From assembly GCA_007258455.2 (NCBI GenBank), contig VDFB02000001.1, forward strand, positions 10,419,755 to 10,483,754: a stretch of DNA of 64,000 bases, in the 5' to 3' direction. The notes under the pieces were generated by a model, which did not search any database, was not told the DNA's origin, and was given only the letters and a program-made list of their open reading frames with translations. The stretch is from Sequoia sempervirens. Lineage: Eukaryota; Streptophyta; Pinopsida; Cupressales; Cupressaceae. Below, piece by piece: positions 21,718 to 33,738 of the stretch (positions are counted from its first letter, which is position 1; every line of letters begins with the position of its first letter). The translations under genes and the position numbers were made by a program.

Positions 21718-24700
21718 TGTTAGCACCTTTTCTGGTTCTCTCATTTTCTAGTTGTTTACCTCTTGTTTTTCATGATAAAACTTTAGCTATGGGGTGTGTT
21801 TAATTTTGGCATGTGGGGTAAGTGGGCTCCCACAAGGGTTGAGCTCAGCGTGCCATGTCTTCATGTCTCTGGTGGCTAGATTTTCCTTTTCTTCCTTGCC
21901 TTGTGTTTTTCCTTGTTTGGCAGAGGCGGGATCAGAGTGAAATCAGGATCAAGATTTTTCCTTTCGCTCCTCTTTCGGGTTTCATTACGCCTCCGGTTCC
22001 ACACCTTTTCTTTTCCTTTCATCTTTTGTTCCCTCTAGTGGAGGTGAGATCAGAACGGAAACCGGATTTAGAACCTTGTTCGTGTTTCACTTTCTGGTTT
22101 CGTTCCTGCCCCGGCTCCACTTGCAGCGGTTTTCCTTTTTTTCTATGCCCCCGCAGCTTTTTGGTTTTATTTTGGTTCTGGCTCCACCTCCACAGTCTTT
22201 TGTGGAGGTGGGAGTGGGATGGTTTTCGGTCCTGGTCTTTTTTGTTCCTTTTTGTTCCCCACTCTGGCTCCGACTCCGTCTCTTTCCCGGTTCTGGCTCT
22301 GACCTTGTTTGGTTCCTGTTTCGCTTGCCTTTTGATTCATTGACCTGCCTGGCCGATGCACCTACAACTTATGTTCCTCCTGAGCCCCTTTGTCTCATCA
22401 TTAACCGGCCCCTTGTTACCATTTTCACCAGCCCCGCGTTGCCTTTGCTGCGACCTTTAGTGCTTGGGTTAACCTCTCAGTGACCCCGTGATGTTTCCCC
22501 GACCTCTTTGTGTCTCACTGATGGGATTTTTCCTATTGGTGAGTTGGTCTACAGTCCGGATAGGGTCTTATCAAAAATGAAGTGTCACACCGACTAACTT
22601 GAATGAGCATTTCGACAAAGTGTAGTGCCATCGGTGTGAAGTCACAATGAATTTGCATTGTTATTCTGACCAATCGTGGATGGAGGTGTTTCGGAAAAAG
22701 TCAGGGTTCTCGGGATAAGGTCTTAGCGAAGATATATTGTCTCCCCGACTTAAGCACATGGAATGGTTCGTTGGCGTATCTTCTAGCTATCGGGCTAGCC
22801 TCTTGCTAAGTTTCTGATGTCTCAGCGACAGGTGCATTTTGTATTCTATCGGGATATGTTTTGTATTGCGGCAGGAGGTCTTGGCAAAGGGGTCGGGTCT
22901 TGCCGACATGATTTAAAGTGGCACTCGGTAGGAGTTCTCTCTTCTCTCAGTGACCTAACATGCTTGGCTATTTCGGCATAACTTTTCACTCTACATAGCG
23001 TCTCACCAAGGATTTCATGTTATGGCGATAGGTGGACTCTATCGGTGAGAGAACCATTTTGTATTGGTGAATGTGAGTGACCTCGAAAGTTTTCGGCAAA
23101 GCAATGTGATATCTACAAAGGGTCTCCCCGAGACCAATAAGCTACAACGACAATGAGTGAATGTAGGGGCATCAGTATAGAAGGTCATAAGTCTTGGTGA
23201 CATATAAAGAATGAGCTAGGGTTTTCGGCGAGAGGTCTCGGTGAGTGAACTTCGGTCTCGATGATGGAACATAAGGGTCTTCGTCGGCATAGGTTTTGTA
23301 ATGTCTTGGAAACTTCGAGTGAATGAAGGGCTCTCGGTATGACACAATATATTCTACATGAGGTTTCCCCGATGACAATATGTTATAGTGATATTCATAA
23401 AGGAGAAGGTTGCATTGGTGAAAGAAACATAAAGTCAAAGCGACATCACATAGGGGGTTTCTTTCAAAGGCTCTTCGGTGAGAGTTATTTTCTTCGGGGA
23501 GATGTCTCCCCAACCATTGCATGTCTCACCGATTGTGTTGGCCCCTCGATATAACATGTTCTCTTTGGCTAGACATCTCCTCGAGTTCCTTCTGTCTGGC
23601 CGATATGCTTGGTGACTTCGGTGTAACTATTTTTGTCGCTTGGAGGTCTTCCCAACACCACTTTGTCTTGCTAATGGTGGTTGCCTGCTTCAACGGCTAA
23701 TAATATTTAAAAGAAAGCCGCTCGATCACTGTCGATCAATGCCCCAGATTCAATTTCACGTGTTTCATGGTTTTTATTAGGTTCAAGCGTGAAGACTTGG
23801 AACATTCATGGTGGCAGATGAGAGGGTCGCTGGATCCAATGAACCAACATTCATGGCAACTTCCCTGGGACAGGATGGCATGGCTCGAGTATGAGTGCAC
23901 GGATTCCATGGCAGATTTAATGTTGACTAACAGATTTGTTTTGGTTGCCATGGCCACCCATGTCTGTCTTGCCTGATTTGACCTGATCGAGTCTGCATCA
24001 AGATTTCTCATGGATTTACCTACACAGAGCATTTAACAAAATCCGGTGAGGCTAGTGAGGCTGGTGACATGGCCTACAAGCTATATTGATGGGTCATTTT
24101 GTCTGATGACATGTAATCTCATCTGGTCGGTTACTTGTTGCTTCTCCTGTTCCTATAAAGGAGAATTTCATGGCCAGATGTAGGGGTTCCGAACTTTGGT
24201 GTTCTATTCCACATCTTTCTGAGTTTGGAATAGTCTGGGATAGGTTAGGGTTTAGTCTTGAGTCAATATTGAGTTTGTAAGCTGTAAAGTCTGAATTTCT
24301 CTGTAAAAGCAATTAGTTTGAGCAATGAAAACATGAAGACGCTTGTCTCTCATGCATGTTATCAAACGTTCTCCTTATTTGTGTGCTTTTAATCATTTGA
24401 ATGAATGCATAAGGTGTCTTTGTTCATCTTCTCATACTTCATGAGACTATGTTGTTTGTTGATAGGTTTGCTTCAAGGAAGCAGTTAAATCCTTTGAACA
24501 GATAGCAGTGATTACTTGTTTGCAGGTAGGATTCAGTAAGAAGAGTCTGGTTACTACAGGAGCTGGATTGTCAGTGTAAGGCACTGATAGTTGATGTAAG
24601 GCATCAACAAAACAAGATCCACTGGTTGAAGTCTATTTGCAGGTGATTTTCCCCTTTTGTGTTTGACTCCGTGGCCCAAAACTAGGCACTGATCTATCCT

Positions 24701-25041
24701 ACAGCCTGTTCCTCTCAAAAAACCTTTTAAAATCATTGAATATCTTTTGCTTGATGTCTTGTCCTACCTCTTGGTTGCTTCAAGTTTGAGCTACTGAGAA
24801 TCTAGCCCCATTTGAGGTCCTCAACGCTTGACATCAGGAGTTATCTGCTATAAAAAGCAATGTCTGGTCTTCTTTGAGGCATTGTGTGGGTATACCCGCC
24901 CTGGTTCTGCAGAGCCTAAAGTGCAGAAGATCTCTTGATCTTGTCAGTTGGTCCAAGTCCTCTGAGCTACCCTTGATTGGAGTGGGATACTCCATAGGTA
25001 GAATAGGAGACCAACCTGGTTTACAAGAAAAATAACCAACA
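21718..25041 (+). repeat. Element G 5' LTR
   Basis: Starts TGTTAGCACCTTTTC and ends AATAACCAACA. The middle (about 22480-23690) is packed with variants of TCGGTGAG/TCGGCGAG and the complement CTCACCGA. A likely promoter lies near 24153 (TATAAAGGAG), before the leader-like 24180-24330. ORFs at 21855-22483 are shadows in a pyrimidine-rich U3. Confidence 0.88.
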
Positions 25042-25165
25042 GATTGGCGACTCTGCTGGGGATATAAGAAAGAAATTTCTTAATCAGATATTCAGAGTGA
25101 CATTTCTCATTTGCCCATCTAAACCACCAACAGATTGGCGGCTCTACTGGGGACATATAAAAAGA
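25042..25165 (+). promoter_or_regulatory. Element G primer-binding site, duplicated
   Basis: TTGGCGACTCTGCTGGGG stands 2 bases after the LTR, in PBS position; this sequence type is seen in Tat-lineage gypsy elements. About 90 bases on, a second near-copy (ACCACCAACAGATTGGCGGC, then TCTACTGGGGAC) repeats the LTR end plus PBS. I cannot fix the priming tRNA from memory. Confidence 0.7.
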
Positions 25166-25812
25166 AGAGAAAACAAGAGTATAATTTGAAGCCATCATAG
25201 CTTTTACGGTGTGCCTCCTCGTCTTGTCAAATATCTTGAAGAATCCAGAAACAGGTCATATCAGTTTGCAATAGAGTCATATCTTTGTATGCCATGTTGG
25301 TGTTGTTCAAAGTTTGAAGAATCTCAAGCCTAAAGAAAGTTTTGTTGCAGTCAGCCTGAAATATTTATGGTGCTCTATTGGTGGAACGAGCTCAAAGAAG
25401 GACGTATATGTAAGTGAACTTCATATCATTTGAAGTTCTGTCCTTTGCAAAGAGGTGGCGACTTTGTCAAGATAAACCCATTGAATATTTGAAGAATGTT
25501 CTAGAGCTGCAACATTTCTAGGTATTCTTCATGTTTTTGAACATTTGAGAAAGTAATAATGTGTTTCCCTATTAAGTGATTCAGCACTACCAGAGGGAAA
25601 GGTAGTAAATGGTGTTAGTACATTTCCATTTGCTGGATCTATTGAATGTAGTTGCAGTTCCATTATATGATTGTGTCTAGTGCTCAAGTCTCAATTTGTG
25701 TGGATGATGAGAATGTATTTATACACCCCGAGGGTGGTCATCCACTTGTTTTGTCATATGCTAGTTATTGTTGTAATTATGCACAGTCAGTAAGCCTTGA
25801 TTTGTAATATCT
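25166..25812 (+). other. Element G leader before gag
   Basis: Untranslated leader of the retroelement, AT-rich, with no open frame or repeat that stands out. Confidence 0.5.
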
Positions 25813-27354
25813 ATGGAGCACCAAGCCATAAAAAAGATTGTCAAAAGGTTTCCTAAGTCTGATAAAGACTCAAGGATGCACAAGACCAAGATAAGGCCTG
25901 AATGGAAGGCTGTATTTGAAAGAGGTCTCAGAGAAATGGATGAGAGACATCTGATTTTTCAATGGCTTAGAGACAGTCAAACTGTATCTACTTGTCAGGT
26001 TTTCACACCCGTTGTTAATTCTTCTGACCCATTGTATGCTCAGTTAGATTTGTCATGGGTTAATTACAAAGTTGAATGTATGTCAGCTCAGGTATATAAA
26101 GAGATGCCTAGATTTCATGGATATAATGTTTGTGGACGAGATGCACATGTCGAGAGTTTCTCTAGTTTCATGGAGAAACATTCTTTTAAGTATCAAGATG
26201 CATGGATGAGATTTTTTGTCAGATCTCTAGAAGCTAGAGCTTGGGACTAGTATTTGAGTTTCCCTGATATATCTTTTCCTTGCTGGGATGAATTAGTGGC
26301 TACTTATAGAGAACAATTTGCAAGAGATCCTTTAGACCTAGTCAAAAGGTTAAGGCAAATTAAGAAACAAGATGAGGAGTCAAGTGTTGATTTTAGTCAT
26401 AGATTTGCTACTACCTTGTCACTAATCCCAGAGAATTTCAGACCTAGCACTCCATGTTGTATCCACATGTATTTTGAAGCTTATGAAAAAGGATCTAGTG
26501 CATTATTGAAAGAATTTAAGATACTGAGCATGTAGATGGCCTACACAGTCCTAGTTAGTCTGGAAAAGCAGAGAAATGAATATATACAGAGCCTGTTGTC
26601 TTCATTTGTTAGCACCCATGTTGATAAAGATAACAAATCTGTACAAATGGATGATCAGTCTTCTTAAGACAGGTGCATAGTTGAGAAAATTGAGACTGGA
26701 GGTGTTGCTTCATCAGATGATGAGGAAGTTGTTTTTGAACAACTTGCAGAGGTGGTGCCCCAAGCAGATAATCAGAATTTGAGTCTCTCAAGCCAAGAAC
26801 CTGAAGAGGAATATTAGTTGGACTGGCCCTTTGGAGAAGGGAAGTGTTATCATCAATGTGATGAGACAGTTAATCAATTTGAGTGCAGTAACCGGTGCAT
26901 AGATACTCCTGAATATGAACCTTTTTCCTTCGGCATGTGCAGAGATGATTTGCATGTCATGAAAGAAGTTTTTCAGAGCTTTCAGTTTGATATACAGATT
27001 GATTTTGATGACAAATTTTGTGATGTCAAGAATCAAGTGGATTATGAATGTTTTTATTTCCCAGTCCAAGCAAATGAGCATTCAGTAAAACATGACCATG
27101 AATTGTTCAAGGAGATATGCCACAAAGATTATAATCTATTGTTAGTACCAGATTGCATGTTGCAGTTTGAAAATGTAACTAGTGGCATTGGAAAGCACAG
27201 TATTTCAATGGGACTGGCCAGTGACCAAGCTAGTTTGTGGATGGTTCATGACAGTGTTATCAGTTTTTGTCTATGGAAGGCAATAGAGAATCAAGTTTTT
27301 GACAGAGGTGAAAGCTGGCTCTTTTTCATTTGGTGGCCTAGTGTCATCAGATGA
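25813..27354 (+). pseudogene. gag: Gag-like polyprotein of element G
   Basis: One frame of 514 codons runs from MEHQAIKKIVKRFPKSDKDS to ...WWPSVIR with four in-frame stops, at 26248 (TAG), 26533 (TAG), 26665 (TAA) and 26815 (TAG). The segment RFFVRSLEARAWD, DELVATYREQF, LVKRLRQIKKQDEESSVDFS and TLSLIPENFRP is the capsid-type retrotransposon gag domain. No zinc knuckle CCHC is visible. The remaining 180 codons (DWPFGEGKCYHQ to the end) match nothing I know and include no protease or RT. Gag forms the particle in which RNA is copied. Confidence 0.8.
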
Positions 27355-27615
27355 AACAAAGGAATGAATAAAGTGACTCTTGAATTTCCTGTTCATGGAC
27401 AATTCATGAGGGTACTTCACCTAAAGTATGTCTTTTTTCCATGAACAATAGTTTTAGGGTTTGGTTTCCTGGTCTCTTCCTTTTTGCTGTGTTTGCTAAC
27501 CCTGTCCGGTTAGCTCCTGGTCTATTTTTGGCCTTTTGTCTCTCCGGTTTGCTCTCCCAGTGATCTAAATTCTTGCTATGCCCACTAGGGGCATACATCC
27601 CCCAACTGGAGCCAC

Positions 27616-30600
27616 TGTTAGCACCTTTTCTGGTTCTCTCATTTTCTAGTTGTTTGCCTATTGTTTTTCATGATAAAACTTTAGCTATGGGGTGTGTTTA
27701 ATTTTGGCACGCAGGGTAAGTGGGCTCCCACAAGGGTTGAGCTTAGTGTGCCATGTCTTCATGTCTCTGGTGGCCAGATTTTTCTTTTCTTCCTTGCCTT
27801 GTGTTTTTCCTTATCTGGCAGAGGCGGGATCAGAGTGAAATCAGGATTAGGATTTTTCCTTTCGCTCCTCTTTCGGGTTTCATTCTGCCTCTGGTTCTGC
27901 ACCTTTGCTTTTCCTTTCATCTTTTGCTTCCTCTGGCGGAGGCTGGATTGGAATGGAAACCGGTTTCGAAACCTTGCTCGTGTTTCACTTTCTGGTTTTG
28001 TTTCGGCCCTGGCTCTGCTTGCTCCGGTTTTCCTTTTTTTCTCCGCCCCCATGACTTTTTGGTTTTGTTTTGGTTCTAGCTCCGCCTCCGCGGTCTTTTG
28101 TAGAGGCGAGAGCAGGATGGTTTTCGGTCCCAGTCTTTTTTGTTCCTTTTTGTTCCCTGCTCCGGCTTCGACTCTGTCTCTTTCTTGGTTTCGGCTCTGA
28201 CCTTGTTTGGTTCCCATTCCGCTTGCCTTTTGATTCATTGACCTACTTGGCTGGTGCACCTGCAACTTATGTTTCTCTCGAGACCCTTTGTCTTGTCATT
28301 AACCGACCACTTTTTACCATTTTCACCGGCCCCGCGTTGCCTTCACTATGACCTTTGGCGCTCGGGCTAACCTCTCAGCAACCCCGTGATGTTTCCCCAA
28401 CCTCTTTGTGTCTCACCGATGGGCTTTTTCCTATCGGTGAGTTGGTCTACAGTCAGGATAGGGTCTTATTGAAAATGAAGTGTCACACCGACTGACTTGA
28501 ATGAGCATTTTGAAAAATTGTAGTGCCATCGCTATGAAGTCACAATGAATTTGCATTGTTATACCGACCGATGGTGGATGGAGGTGTTTCAGAAAAAGTC
28601 AGGGTTCTCGGGATAAGGTCTTAGTGAAGATATATTGTCTCCCCGACTTGAGCACATGGAACGATTTGTCAGCGTATCTTCTAGCTATTGGGCTAGCCTC
28701 TTGCCGTGTTTCTGATGTCTCAGTGACAGGTGCATTTCGTATTCTATCGACATATCTTTTGTATTGCGGCGAGAGGTCTTGGTGAAGGGGTCGGGTCTTG
28801 TCGACATGATTTAAAGTGGCACTCGGCAGGAGTTCTCTCTTCTCTCGGTGACCTAACATGCTCGGCTATTTCGGCATAACTTTTCACTCTACATAGCATC
28901 TCACCGAGGATTTCATGTTATTGCGATAGGTGGACTCTGTCGGTGAGAGAACCATTTTGTCTTGGCGAATGTGAGTGACCTCAGAAGTTTTTGGCAAAGT
29001 AATGTGATATCTACAAAGGGTCTCCCCGAGAACAATAAGCTACAGTGATAATGACTGAATGCAGGGGCATTGGTATAGGTCATAAGTCTCAGCGACATAT
29101 AAAGAATCAGCTAGGGTTTTCGGCGAGAGGTCTCGGCGAGTGACCTTTGGTCTCGCCGATGGAACATAAGGGTATTCATTGGCATAGGTTCTGTAATGTC
29201 TTGGAGACTTTGAGTGAATGAAGGGCTCTTGGTATGACACAATATATTCTACATGAGGTTTCCCCGATGACAATATGCTATAGCGATATTCATAAAGGAG
29301 AAGGTTGCATCGGCGAAAGAAACATAAAGTCACAAAGATATTGCATAGGGGGTTTCTTTCAAAGGCTCTTCAGTGAGAGTTATTTTCTTTGGAGAGATGT
29401 CTCCCCGACCATTGCATGTCTCGCTGATTGTGTTGGCCCCTCGATATAACATGTTCTCTTCGGCCAGACGTCTCCCCAAGTTCCTTCTATCTGGCTGATA
29501 TGCCCGATGACTTTGGTGTAACTGTTTTTGTCGCCTAGAGGTCTTCCCGACACCGCTTTGTCTTGCTAACGGTGGTTGCCTGCTTCAACGACTAATGATA
29601 TTTAAAATATATTCACTCGATCACTGTCGATCGACAGCCCAAATTCAATTTCATGTGTTTCAGGGTTTCTGTGAGGTTTGCGTGCAAAGACTTGGAGCAT
29701 TCATGGTGGCAGATGAGAGGGTCGTTGGATCCACTAAACCAAAATTCATGGTGACGGCCCTGGGACAGGACGACATGGCTCGAGTATGAGCGCGCAGATT
29801 CCATGATAGATTTAATGTTGACTGATAGATTTGTTCTGGTTGCCATGGCCGCCCATGTCTGTCCTACCTAATTTGACCTGATCGAGTTTGCATCACGATT
29901 TCTCATGGATTTACCTGCACAAAGCATTTGAAAAAATCCGATGAGGCTGGTGACATGGCCTGCAAGCTATGCTGATGGGTCATTTTGTCTGATGACATGT
30001 AATCTCATCGGGCCGGTTGCTTGTTGCTTCTCCTATTCCTATAAAGGAGAATTTCATGGCCAGATGTAGGGGTTCCAAACTTTGGTGTTCTGTTCCACAT
30101 CTTTCTAAGTCTGGAATAGTCTGGGATAGGCTAGGGTTTAGTCTTGAGTCAATATTGAGTCTGTAAGCTATAAAGTTTGAATTTCTCTGTAAATGAAATT
30201 AGTTTGAGCAATGAAAACATGAAGACGCTTGTCTCTCATGCATGTTATCAGACTGTCTCCTTATTTGTGTGCTTTTAATCATTTGAATGAATGCATAAGG
30301 TGTATTTTTTCATCTTCTCATACTTCATGAGACTGTGTTGTTTGTTGATAGGTCTGCTTCAAGGAAACAGTTAAATCCTTTGAACAGATAGCAGTGATTA
30401 CTTGTTTGCAGGTAGGATTCGGTAAGAAGAGTCTGTTTGCTATAGGAGCTGGATTGTGAGTGTAAGGAACTGATAGTTGATGTAAGGCATCAACAAAACA
30501 AGATCCACTGGTTGAAGTCTATTTGCAGGTGATTTTCCCCTTTTGTGTTTGACTCTATGGCCCAAAACTAGGCACTGATCTGTTCTACAGCCTGTTCCTC

Positions 30601-30927
30601 TCATAAAACCTTTTAAAATCATTGAATATCTTTTGCTTGATGTCTTTTCCTACCTCCTGGTTGCTTCAAGGTTGAGCTAATGAGAATCTAGCCCCATTTG
30701 AGGTCTTCAACGCTTGACATTAAGAGTTATTTGCTATAAAAAGAAATGTCTAGTATTCTTTGAGGCATTGTGTTGGTATACCCACCCTGGTTCTGTAGAG
30801 CCTAAAGTGCAGAAGATCTCTTGATCTTGTCAGTTGGTCCTAGTCCTCTGAGCTGCCCTTGATTGGAGTGGGCTACTCCATAGGTAGAATAGGGGACCAA
30901 CCTGGTTTATGAGAAAAACAACCAACA
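27616..30927 (+). repeat. Element G 3' LTR
   Basis: Starts TGTTAGCACCTTTTC and ends AAACAACCAACA, collinear with the 5' LTR. The motif-dense zone is at about 28375-29580. 27355-27615 before it is a non-coding spacer; its last bases (CAACTGGAGCCAC) make a poor polypurine tract. ORFs at 27694-28351 and 29040-29333 are non-coding shadows. Confidence 0.88.
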
Positions 30928-30932
30928 ATAGC

Positions 30933-32310
30933 TTCAATTCTACTTCTAAAGTTGTCAACAGTAGCAGGCCACCCAAGACAATACCTGTAGATATTAGACA
31001 TCTCCTTAATGTATTCTCTTGTCTCACCAATGTTCTTGGATAACTTCTTTTTGGCTTTGAAACACCTTCTCCCAATCATAGCTTGGATCTTATGACCTTC
31101 AGATCCTTCCCGCAACAACCTTTCTTTAACAACTTCTACTAGATCATCTGGTAACGAGTCAGAAACAACTGAAACAATAGTATCGTTTTTAAGCAGATAA
31201 TCAACTAAGGCATCTTCAATTCTAAGCCTACTAATCAGAGAGGAGGAATACCACATTTCACCAATCATTTTCATATCAACTTCATCCAACACCGAAAGAA
31301 CTTGATCTAGATTGAAAGAGTTAGATCTAGGAAGAGACTTTTCTTCATTCTCCTTCTCTTTTGAGATAGTGATGACATCCTTTGTGTTAATTTTCCTCCT
31401 TTTAGGTTCTAAAGGGGAACCACCAATGACAACCTCTAACTCCTTACCAAAGGAGGAACCCTCATCAAATTGACTAATAGGCATAACACTAGAAACTATC
31501 ACATCAAAGCACATATTCATCTATAAGGATGAGAAATAAACATTGCATGCACTTGCTTTATCTTCCATACATTACAAATATCTGTAAACATGCTTTCTGA
31601 CAGTGATGCCAAAATTCCACTTAACATTCTCCTTTGATGGTAGTGAACTCAAAAAATAGAATACTAAACATATGAGCAGAGACCCAAACCATAAGGGATA
31701 ACTCTCAACTAAAGACATTCTGACATTCTCAATTAGTTTTTCCATTATTAGGCTACACAGGTCAAACTATTTATTTTCCTTCACCATCTTATGTGCAAGA
31801 TACACAACAATAGCCGATGTGTAACCTTCATGATTATGGAAATAGATTTTGTAAGTGATTCAATAAGCAACATACCTTAAAATAGGATCAACAATGGTAT
31901 TTATTAGTAGAGCTCGGGGGTATTTGTTGATACTAGTAAGTTCCTCCACATCTTTGTATTTCACCATTTTCTTCTCAAGGAGGTCACCAACACTTCACAA
32001 TCTATTAATAGCTTCAATGGATTCCTTAGTGATCAGATACGGTTTGTCCAAAATGATGCTACTATCCTTGAATTGACTCAACAGGAACAAGATAGACTCT
32101 TTGTCAGAAATCCAGGGAAATTATCACCATAAATCCATACCTAGGGAACTTACATTCTGCAATTCATCAGTCTTCAACCCTAGTTCCATTTCCTTCATCT
32201 TTTGATGATCAAATTCATCCAAATCTACTCCCTTCAGTCTTAGTGGAATACCACCATTGAATTCACTATTGACCAATGTAGATTCCATTGTCATGCTTAG
32301 CTTCTTCAAA
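30933..32310 (-). pseudogene. Element C second ORF (unidentified), N-terminal and central parts
   Basis: Minus strand. Starts near 32309 with MKKLSMTMESTLVNSEFNGG, then a few stops, then KDSSIILDKPYLITKESIE, NKYPRALLINTIVDPILRYV and KMVKENK in one long frame. The open stretch MNMCFDVIVSSVMPISQFDE (31520) runs to the G insertion at 30933. It lies between gag and the polypurine tract, where Sirevirus-type Copia elements carry an env-like or accessory ORF. I see no signal peptide or clear membrane anchor and do not recognise the family. Confidence 0.55.
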
Positions 32311-32589
32311 CCTTTTATCGGTCAACAAAACCTCTTCTCCTTCTTTGCAAATTGTGAGAAATGATTTGAAACTCCACCTTTTATCCTTAATTTCTCATGA
32401 TGATTTTTCCACCAAAAAATTACATCGATGATGCCATCAATGGTACTTCACTTTTCAATAAGTCGTATTAAGCTTCATCATATATCACCAATCAGATCAA
32501 ACTTAGTCAAGTTGAAAACACATTAATATTACTTCAAAGAGGGGGAATCCATTAGGATATGCATTCCAACACTCCCCCTGAGCCAAGGT

Positions 32590-33720
32590 AGCTGGCTCAG
32601 ATTCTGGAAGAGCTTGTACTGAGATTCGGTACTACAGAAGAGCTCCCCACACTCATTTTCTTTTTCATCCAAACCATGACGATCTTCTTAGATTCATCTG
32701 ATTCTACAACCTTCTTTTTTATTTTCAGGCTTTTTTGGAGCAACATATCTGCTTGTGTTAGCATAATGTCTAGGTTGACTGTACTTGTAACATCTTTTTC
32801 CTGACTTAACCGAGTGAACCCTAGATCTACATTGATTAGCTTTGTGACCATAACCATGGCATACATAGCAATAACCATGAAAGAGATTATTCATTCCATT
32901 CCTTCTAGCCAGATTAGATAATTCACTTCTGCAATGACTTGCTTTGTGACCAAACTTGTGACAGTTAAAGCATTGAATACTTAGTTCCTTCTTGCTTCTA
33001 CACTCTACAACCTTATGTCCAAAATTTTTGCATAGAAAACAATAGCCATTAAATGATAAGTACCTTTGAGCATTTGGTTGCCTGATCGAAGGTCTTTTTG
33101 TAGTTGTTCTAGAGTTTCAGACCTTGCTTGTTAAAACTGATCTCTCTTCAGCTTCATCTGCTTTGTCTTCACCCTTAGTGTTCTGATTTGAGCTTTCACT
33201 AGAGAAGCCAAGTCCTCCCTTATCCTTGTGAAATTTCTGTAGGGATAGGAGTTGATCTAGAATTATGCTACTTTCACATACTCTTGCTTCTAATTTCATC
33301 CTTCTTAACTCTTGATCTAACTTCTCATTTTCTTCTGATTTTTGTTTGATGGTATCCTTGAGATTTTCTTTAGTCTTCTTCCATTCTTCCATTTTCTATT
33401 TGATGGTATCTTTGAGATATTCTTCAGTCTTCTTGCATTCATCCAATCGTAGCTTTAGATCTACAACACTTTCCTTTGACTCCTTTAATTCCTAGCTGAC
33501 CTCTTTGTGTCTTGCTTTGAATTTTTGGATCTGCTCCCTTAGCTTTGAGATACAAGCATTTGCCTCCTCGAGGTTTTCTTTCAATTCTTCATTTTTCAGA
33601 TTCTGTGATTTCCATATCATCTAACATTATCTTTAGTTCTTCCTCAAAGTAATAATCTCCTGCCATCTTCTTCAAGCTACCAAGATCTCCCTCAAGCAAT
33701 TAAGGTCTATCTGCAAGGGA
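32590..33720 (-). pseudogene. gag: Element C gag with multiple zinc knuckles
   Basis: After the PBS, the minus strand reads MAGDYYFEEELKIMLDD and then a long charged heptad region (ENLEEANACISKLREQIQKF, LKDTIKQKSEENEKLDQEL). Three intact CCHC knuckles follow: CFLCKNFGHKVVEC, CFNCHKFGHKASHC and CYVCHGYGHKANQC. A fourth, degenerate one is CYKYSQPRHYANTS. Knuckle arrays of this kind bind retroelement RNA. The coiled-coil-rich N-terminus with several knuckles resembles Sirevirus-like gag. One frameshift near 33600 and a few stops (for example 33497 and 33390) disable it. Its 3' end runs into GCTCAGGGGGAGTGTTGGAA at about 32570-32590, a polypurine-plus-LTR-start-like sequence. Confidence 0.72.
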
Positions 33721-33738
33721 CCAAGCTCTAATACCAAT
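33721..33738 (-). promoter_or_regulatory. Element C primer-binding site
   Basis: Minus-strand TTGGTATTAGAGCTTGG directly inside the 5' LTR, matching the initiator-methionine tRNA site (TGGTATCAGAGC) usual for plant Copia elements, with one change. Confidence 0.8.

Larger units (their letters stand above)
21718..30927 (+). mobile_element. Ty3/gypsy-type element G, gag-only, 9.2 kb, TSD ATAGC
   Basis: Two LTRs of 3,324 and 3,312 bases, identical target duplications ATAGC (21713-21717 and 30928-30932), a PBS after the left LTR and a single gag-like frame. No protease, RT or integrase fits in the 2.6-kb interior, so this is a non-autonomous, gag-bearing element. Long LTRs around a gag-only interior fit the class called TR-GAG in other plants. 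The LTRs remain highly similar and collinear, so the insertion is younger than the surrounding element C. Confidence 0.88.

Noticed and set aside
21855..22483. Overlapping ORFs rich in Phe, Ser, Leu and Pro (also 27694-28351)
   Set aside because: They lie in the pyrimidine-rich U3 of the G LTRs, appear in several frames at once and have no family features.
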